Source: Aegilops tauschii subsp. strangulata
Taxonomy: Eukaryota > Streptophyta > Magnoliopsida > Poales > Poaceae
Direction: 5' to 3'
Assembly (NCBI RefSeq): GCF_002575655.3
Contig: NC_053040.3
Location: 158,535,148 to 158,599,147 of the forward strand
DNA: 64,000 nucleotides
The notes under the pieces were generated by a model, which saw only the letters and a list, made by a program, of their open reading frames with translations, made no database searches and was not told where the DNA came from. Within the stretch, counting starts at the first letter, position 1, and the number at the start of each line of letters is the position of its first letter. A program made the translations under genes and the position numbers. Shown here piece after piece: positions 58,673 to 64,000 of this stretch.

Positions 58673-60236
58673 TGCTACCTCTTGAGCATGCGTTGGTTTT
58701 CCCTTGAAGAGGAAAGGGTGATGCAACAAAGTAGCGTAAGTATTTCCATCAGTTTTTTAGAACCAAGGTATCAATCCAGTAGGAGGACACACGCAACTCC
58801 CTCGTTCCTACACAAACAAATAAGAACCTTGCAACCAACGCGATAAAGGGGTTGTCAATCCCTTCATGGCCACTTGCAAAAGTGAGATCTGATAGAGATG
58901 ATAAGATAATACTTTTGGTATTTTTATGATAAAGATTGAAAGTAAATATTGCAAAGTAAAAATAGATTGGAAACTTATATGATGGAAATTAGACCCGCGG
59001 GCTAAAGGTTTCACTAGTGGCTTCTCCCAAGATAGCATAAGTATTATGGTGGGTGAACAAATTACTGTCGAGCAATTGATAGAAAAGTGCATAATTATGA
59101 GAGTATCTAGGCATGATCATGTATATAGGCATCACGTCCGCAACAAGTTGACCGACTCCTGCCTGCATCTACTACTATTACTCCACACATCGACCGCTAT
59201 CCAGCATGCATCTAGAGTATTAAGTTCATAAGAACAGAGTAACGCTTTAGGCAAGATGACATGATGTAGAGGGATAAACTCAAGCAATATGATATAAACC
59301 CCATCTTTTTATCCTCGATGGCAACAATACAATACGTGTCGTTTCCCCTGCTGTCACTGGGATCGAGCACCGCAAGATTGAACCCAAAGCTAAGCACTTC
59401 TCCCATTGCAAGAAAGATCAATCTAGTAGGCCAAACCAAACTGATAATTCGAAGAGACTTTCAAAGATAACCAATCATACATAAAAGAATTCAGAGAAGA
59501 TTCAAATATTGTTCATAGATAATCTTGAGCATAAACCCACAATTCATCGGATCTCGACAAGCACACCACAAAAAGAGTTACATCAAATAGATCTCCAAGA
59601 AGATCGAGGAGAACTTTGTATTGAGATCCAAAGAGAGAGAAGAAGCCATCTAGCTAATAACTATGGACCCGAAGGTCTGTGGTAAACTACTCACACATCA
59701 TCAGAGAGGCTATGGTGTTGATGTAGAAGCCCTCCGTGATCCATTCCCCCTCCGGCGGAGCGCTGAAAAAGGCCCCAAGATGGGATCTCACGGGTACAGA
59801 AGGTTGCGCCGGTGGAAATAGGGTTTCGTGGTGCTCCTCGATGGTTTCGGGGTACTGGGTATATATAAGAGGAAGAAGTAGGTCGGTGGAGCCACGAGGG
59901 GCCCACGAGGGTGGGGGCACGCCCAGGGGGCATGCGCGCCTCCCTGCCTCGTGGCCTCCTTGTTGGTTTCTTGACGTCCACTCCAAGTCCTCTGGATCAC
60001 GTTTGTTCCAAAATCACGCTCCCGAAGGTGTCATTCCGTTTGGACTCTGTTTGATATTCCTTTTCTACGAAACACTGAAATAGGCAAAAAAAACAACAAT
60101 TTGCACTGGGCCTTGGGTTAATAGGTTAGTCCCAAAAATAATATAAAAGTGTATAATAAAGCCCATTAAACGTCCAAAACAGAATATATAATAGCATGGA
60201 GCAATCAAAAATTATAGATACGTTGGAGACGTATCA
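58673..60236 (-). repeat. M2 5' LTR
   Basis: It is 1564 bp. The TATA box (minus TATATATA) lies at 59860-59867, with the GC-rich block at about 59890-59960. Confidence 0.85.
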
Positions 60237-60241
60237 AGCAG

Positions 60242-60527
60242 GAAGAGATGGGCGATGGGGGCTCCGCCCCCTCCTCATTTATAGTGGGAGAAGGCCAACC
60301 GGCGACCCCCACGATCACAGGTAATGATGATTTGTCTCTGCATGCAGCAGAGACTCGTCGAGTCGGGCAGTTGCCGATGTAGCATGGGGAAGCGGAGACG
60401 CCCACGTCCCATCAATCTCCACGCGTCAACCGAGGCCGTAGGCTGTTGGGGCCCGCGGCGCTCCGCACTTGCCCCTTGGCTTCGCCTCGAAGCCAAGCCC
60501 GAGCGCGCCTTGGGCCCGGGGGACTAC
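60242..60527 (-). promoter_or_regulatory. Promoter region of the B3-like antisense gene and T2 purine tract
   Basis: The minus strand has TATAAAT at 60283-60277 in a context CCCACTATAAATGAGG, about 90 bp of leader before the B3 ATG once M2 is removed. On the plus strand the stretch ends GGGCCCGGGGGACTAC just before the 3' LTR, the purine tract for T2. Nothing coding is present. Confidence 0.55.
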
Positions 60528-61420
60528 TGTCGGCGTCCTGGGAATGGGGGTCCCCAGACTTGCTTGCCTACGGCCCACGGCATGGCTCCACCAGCGGCCC
60601 TGTACAGCCCATCTTCATCAGCAAACACAAAGACCCTCGCGAGGGGCCAAGCCTCGCGAGGCAGACGATGCAAGACCTCCTCGGGGGTGGCCTCACTAGG
60701 CTGGCTTGCGAGGAGCAGAGAGATCAAGGAAAGGGGCACCTCGCGAGGTTCCTGTGACGCAAGCCATGACGACCAAGGCCAGGCGGGCGCCAGAGCGTGT
60801 AGCGTACTCGTTTCCTCTTTGGTGCTAAAGAGGCAAGCGCAGGCGAGGAGTCCCGAGGCATCAGGCAAATGTTTCCATCGGTGCAACGAGACCAAGACTA
60901 GTAGGACGGTAGGACGGAGGTCACCATGGAGCCCAGGACGGCGTCACTACCAGAGCCTTTGGCAGGCGAAGACCACCTTTAGTCAGGATAACTTGTCCTA
61001 GTTGTCTCCCTTCAAATTTGGCCGTTGTTGGATCCCTTCCCACCTACATTTGGGAAGAGGGCCAGGGCCTCTATAAAATAGAACTAGCCACCACAATAGG
61101 AGGAGACTGATCTTTGGCCATTCAGATCATCCTCAACCACACAAGCTCACCGAGCTCAAGGACACCTCTCCTCAGGAGGTTGTTCTTCCCTTGTACTTGT
61201 TCATCCTCAGCCCAAGAGGCAATCCACCACACCACACTGGAGTAGGGTATTAGACCACATCGGTGGCCCGAACCAGTATAAACCATGTGTCCCTTGTTCT
61301 GCGAGTTCGATGCGCTGAGCTTTGAGATCGCGGTGAGTGCGCGAGCTAGAGGGGGAGAGATCTTCGTGCGCACCCCAGTGTTCAAACCTCAAGGGTTTTG
61401 CCGGAACCCGCAATCCAATA
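60528..61420 (+). repeat. T2 3' LTR
   Basis: It is 893 bp from TGTCGGCGTCC. The TATA box is TATAAAA at 61072-61078. The last bases are decayed (CAATA where T1 has CGACA), both explicable by C-to-T changes in CpG. Confidence 0.85.
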
Positions 61421-61425
61421 GTTTG

Positions 61426-61901
61426 GTGGGGCCTACATGTCATGTATGTCGTGGGTCTGGTGTGCTTGGACTTCCTGGTCAATAGGTCAATGCGTGGGAC
61501 CCATCCGTCAGGGTAGATTCAAACCGGGTACTATCGAGACACGTAAGCGAAAATTGTAACATGGACATGACACATAGGCAAAAATTGACACATGGACATG
61601 ACACATATGCAAACTGATGAGGTGGCGCCTAGTCATAGCAATGCAGCACAATTTACGAGGCTATGACCATCTATATTGGTCGCGATCGGCTAGAAATAAG
61701 GTAGTAGACAAGTGATGTCTGATTTACGACCATTTTGTGTAAGGAAATTGCGACCTTTCTGACCAAAATGGTCGTTATGGTTTAGGGTTTGGAGGCCCTC
61801 GAACAGCTTTTGACCAATTGGTCTCAAATGGTCGTAGATTTACGACCAATTCTTTCAGGATCACTGAGAGAAGGTCACAAGTTGACATATTTCTTGTAGT
61901 G
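61426..61901. mobile_element. Right end of a second CACTA transposon
   Basis: It ends TATTTCTTGTAGTG at 61901, i.e. CACTACAAGAAATATGTCAA on the minus strand, a classic CACTA terminus. The subterminal 250 bp carries repeated palindromic GACCA(NN)TGGTC motifs (61700-61850) and two ACATGGACATGACACATA repeats (about 61560 and 61595). T2 is inserted just left of this; the left terminus was not found in the window. Confidence 0.7.
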
Positions 61902-62129
61902 ATTGGGATTGAATTTCCCCAAGATGTGATAGTTGATATGACAAAGTGAACTAAAAAAGTTGCGGAGAAAATGAATGACAATGATGAGCGGAATTCTGAA
62001 GGAGGTCTCTTCTTCTAGCACAGATAGCTTTTGGTTGGTTACGAGTGATGTCAACATGGCGTGTACGATAAGTTGCATGAATAAAGGTTCATTTTCTACA
62101 CATGGTTTTCAATTTTTGTGGTTTATATG
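61902..62129. other. Short flank between elements
   Basis: About 230 bp with nothing recognisable; candidate 3 bp CACTA target duplication ATT at 61902-61904. Confidence 0.3.
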
Positions 62130-62978
62130 TGTGGCAACCCGATCCGCATGGAGCAGGGGGCCTTCGCACGTCAGCCCAGGATAACACCTGACGCACGACA
62201 GGTCCATAATACAGCATTCCAAGTACAAAAATATTCATCAAATACATGTATATGAGATTACATCATTGATGAATACAATTATCTGGCATAGCCCTAAGGC
62301 TATTAAATGACAGCGGAAGTCTCATAAAAATGGCGGCAGAAGTCTTGGTTTGGCAGCATAACAACTCTGGCTGGGCTCCACAACTCACAGGACTGGCAAG
62401 ATTACGGCCTAGCACGACGGATCAAGCGAGCAATACGGGTACGACCTACAAAACTGGCATGACACGCCAGGTCAGTACATTGAATGTACTTGCAAGACAA
62501 CCAAATACATAGCATCCAAACAAGCCGCAGACAAAGCAAGAACCGAGCGCATGCAACACCCTATCTCATATCAATTACTAAACATGGCATGATAAAAATC
62601 AACTAAGCATGAACAAAATCATAACATCTACTAACATGGCAATGACATGGCATATCAGAACATGATTATAACATTGTAATAGCAAAACATAGAATTTTAT
62701 CTCAATCATGGCATAACTTAACATGTCAATCAAAGCATAGCATGGCATCAAGAAACTATGCTGAAAATAAACTACCAATAATATCCAATGCAGACATAGC
62801 ATGTTAACATTATGCAATCATCTTCTGTTCTATCATGGTTCCTTAAATGCAAATAATGATATATTATTCCAGCAATGCAACCAAACTTGTGCACCGAGTC
62901 CCTCGGACTCTCTTATCAACTGTGATCATCTCTGGATCACAAACACACCACCAAAGTGGTCTTTCTCAAGAACAACTC

Positions 62979-63095
62979 ATGATCCTTACGGCGATCACAA
63001 CCACGACCAACACTTGGTCTCCAACCGTGATCCTTACGGCGATCACAACCACGACCAATATTTGGCACGTGATCCTTACGGCGATCACAACCACT
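62979..63095. repeat. Three copies of a palindromic 24 bp core
   Basis: The core starting GATCCTTACGGCGATCACAA occurs at 62981, 63029 and 63071. With its flanks it forms GTGATC...GATCAC inverted arms. In one frame it reads DPYGDHNH three times, but no surrounding gene is convincing. Confidence 0.8.
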
Positions 63096-63465
63096 TATCT
63101 CATCATCAAAATATTGTCTTGACTCCTCACGACTATCTCATAGTTCAAGTTACCATATTCTTGTTATCACATATTTATTTACCAATTTAATTATTTCGGT
63201 TTGTCCTCCATTTCGACCAAGACCTGATAGTGGGACCTACTACGAACTGTTGCTATCGATAGACTTTATACACTCTGCAGAGGTAGAACACTGGACCCAC
63301 ACCACAGAACCCATGGCCTCGTCATCCCATTCGGGTGGACCAACGGCATTCCGACGAAACCAACCTACTGCCATGACGCTCTCCCGGCCATACCGACCCA
63401 ATCCCCAACGGGCTGGTCCTAGGTGGCCCCGTGTCTACCAAAGACACCCCGACCACCGTCGTGGT

Positions 63466-63497
63466 ACACTCCCACTCGGGGACACTCCCACTCGGGG
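63466..63497. repeat. 16 bp perfect tandem duplication
   Basis: ACACTCCCACTCGGGG occurs twice, back to back. Recent-looking slippage inside the unclassified repeat. Confidence 0.85.
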
Positions 63498-64000
63498 ACT
63501 GGTACCAAAAATCTCAAAAACGAGCACACAAGGTTATGTCCGCTTACCTGATCAGGGTAAGCACGCCCAGAACCTTCCCTAGTGGGAGGCACCGGCGAGA
63601 GGTCACGACAATAGCTCGCATTAAGGCCTCCCATAAGGCAAATGTGGCTGCACTGAAAAAGTTCGGTTTGGCGGCACTATGACTCGATCCCATCGATGAC
63701 GGAGGAGGTTTGTTATTATTAAGTCATTTTATTTCCTTCTCCATCATCATGAACATATTTAGCATGAGTGCAACATGCCGCATACAAATGCACGAACAAA
63801 ATATTGAACTCCTCAAGTGCACAACTATAACATAAAGGACACGACAATAGTATATCAACGGTGCATTACAATCCTCATAACAGTTTATAACGATGACATG
63901 CAAATAAAGTAGAGTAGTGGCATGGCATTATTAATAATAACATTCTAATTAACATGGCAAAGGTATCATGAAACACAAGCATGCAAGATAGGCATAAAGA

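Larger units (their letters stand above)
52559..60236 (-). mobile_element. Gag-protease LTR element inserted upstream of the B3-like gene (element M2)
   Basis: It is bounded by the 5 bp duplication AGCAG (52554-52558 and 60237-60241). It reads in minus orientation: 5' LTR 60236-58673, PBS, gag-protease, noncoding 3' region and a 3' LTR carrying a ~587 bp internal deletion. No RT or integrase. It is the closest relative of M1 in the window, but has a full capsid region. It sits about 50 bp upstream of the B3-like ATG, separating the gene from its TATA box. Confidence 0.85.
39194..61420 (+). mobile_element. Tat/Retand-type Gypsy element with antisense B3-like gene (element T2)
   Basis: It begins TGTCGGCGTCC and ends CAATCCAATA (a decayed CCGACA), flanked by the 5 bp duplication GTTTG (39189-39193 and 61421-61425). 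Removing the insertions at 43510-50857 and 52559-60236 leaves about 7.2 kb. The order is truncated 5' LTR, protease, RT, RNase H, integrase, spacer, antisense B3-like gene, purine tract and 3' LTR. gag and the PBS are deleted. The LTR resembles that of T1 (8119-17471). pol has many stops and frameshifts, so it is inactive. Confidence 0.85.
62130..64000. mobile_element. Unclassified LTR-type repeat, running off the window
   Basis: The stretch starts TGTGGCAACCCGATCC and has no coding sequence I can defend. Its style (AACATGGCAT-rich middle, CATAGCATGG phrases, short internal duplications) resembles the noncoding parts or long LTRs of Triticeae retroelements. The right end is not reached, so its type cannot be settled here. 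Confidence 0.35.

Noticed and set aside
62801..63190. Plus-strand frame with three DPYGDHNH units
   Set aside because: The repeats are DNA-level and palindromic; the flanking translation has no protein character.
1..64000. CRISPR array or bacterial-type operon
   Set aside because: No regular spaced palindromic repeats with unique spacers and no prokaryotic gene organisation; the DNA is plant nuclear.

Overview
This is plant nuclear DNA from a large, repeat-packed grass genome, most likely Triticeae (wheat, Aegilops or barley). The evidence is the near absence of ordinary genes, LTR retrotransposons nested inside one another, LTRs beginning TGATACGTCTCC or TGTCGG, Athila-type primer binding sites (TGGCGCCGTTGCCGGGGA) and CACTA transposon ends. 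Element names (Sabrina/WHAM/Fatima group, Sumana-like) are from recognition only. I see no rRNA gene, no CRISPR array and no intact host gene.

Left part (1-25495). Low-copy-looking DNA with diverged internal duplications is followed by a broken small gene with a TATA box (3161-3664), a foldback element and a ~720 bp tandem duplication. Then comes a plus-strand non-autonomous LTR element (6564-24083, TSD ACGTA). Its 5' LTR is split by a complete 9.35 kb Tat/Retand-type Gypsy element in the opposite orientation (8119-17471, TSD GAGAC). The flank resumes at 24089 and ends in a CACTA terminus at 25495.

Middle (25496-39193). A minus-strand Athila/Fatima-like element has one LTR, gag-protease and a late ORF, but no reverse transcriptase or integrase. 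It is followed by a chimeric-looking locus carrying an HSP90 exon fragment, a ~655 bp satellite-like array, AT-rich degenerate repeats and a tRNA-like sequence.

Right part (39194-64000). A second Tat-type element (39194-61420, TSD GTTTG) has lost part of its 5' LTR and all of gag. It keeps protease, RT, RNase H and integrase as a decayed pol. Two minus-strand gag-protease elements are inserted in it: one near the end of integrase (43510-50857), one in the leader of an antisense gene (52559-60236, TSD AGCAG). A second CACTA terminus lies at 61901, and the rest looks like an unclassified LTR-type repeat running off the window.

The most interesting theme is antisense cargo. The two Tat-type elements have related LTRs, and each carries an antisense gene between pol and the 3' LTR, but the genes differ. 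One encodes a large coiled-coil protein and has a 72 bp GT-AG intron. The other encodes a B3-like DNA-binding domain behind its own TATA box. A second theme is modularity: three elements share LTR ends, a ~2.8 kb 3' noncoding region and a duplicated polypurine-tract-like motif, yet carry different coding modules.
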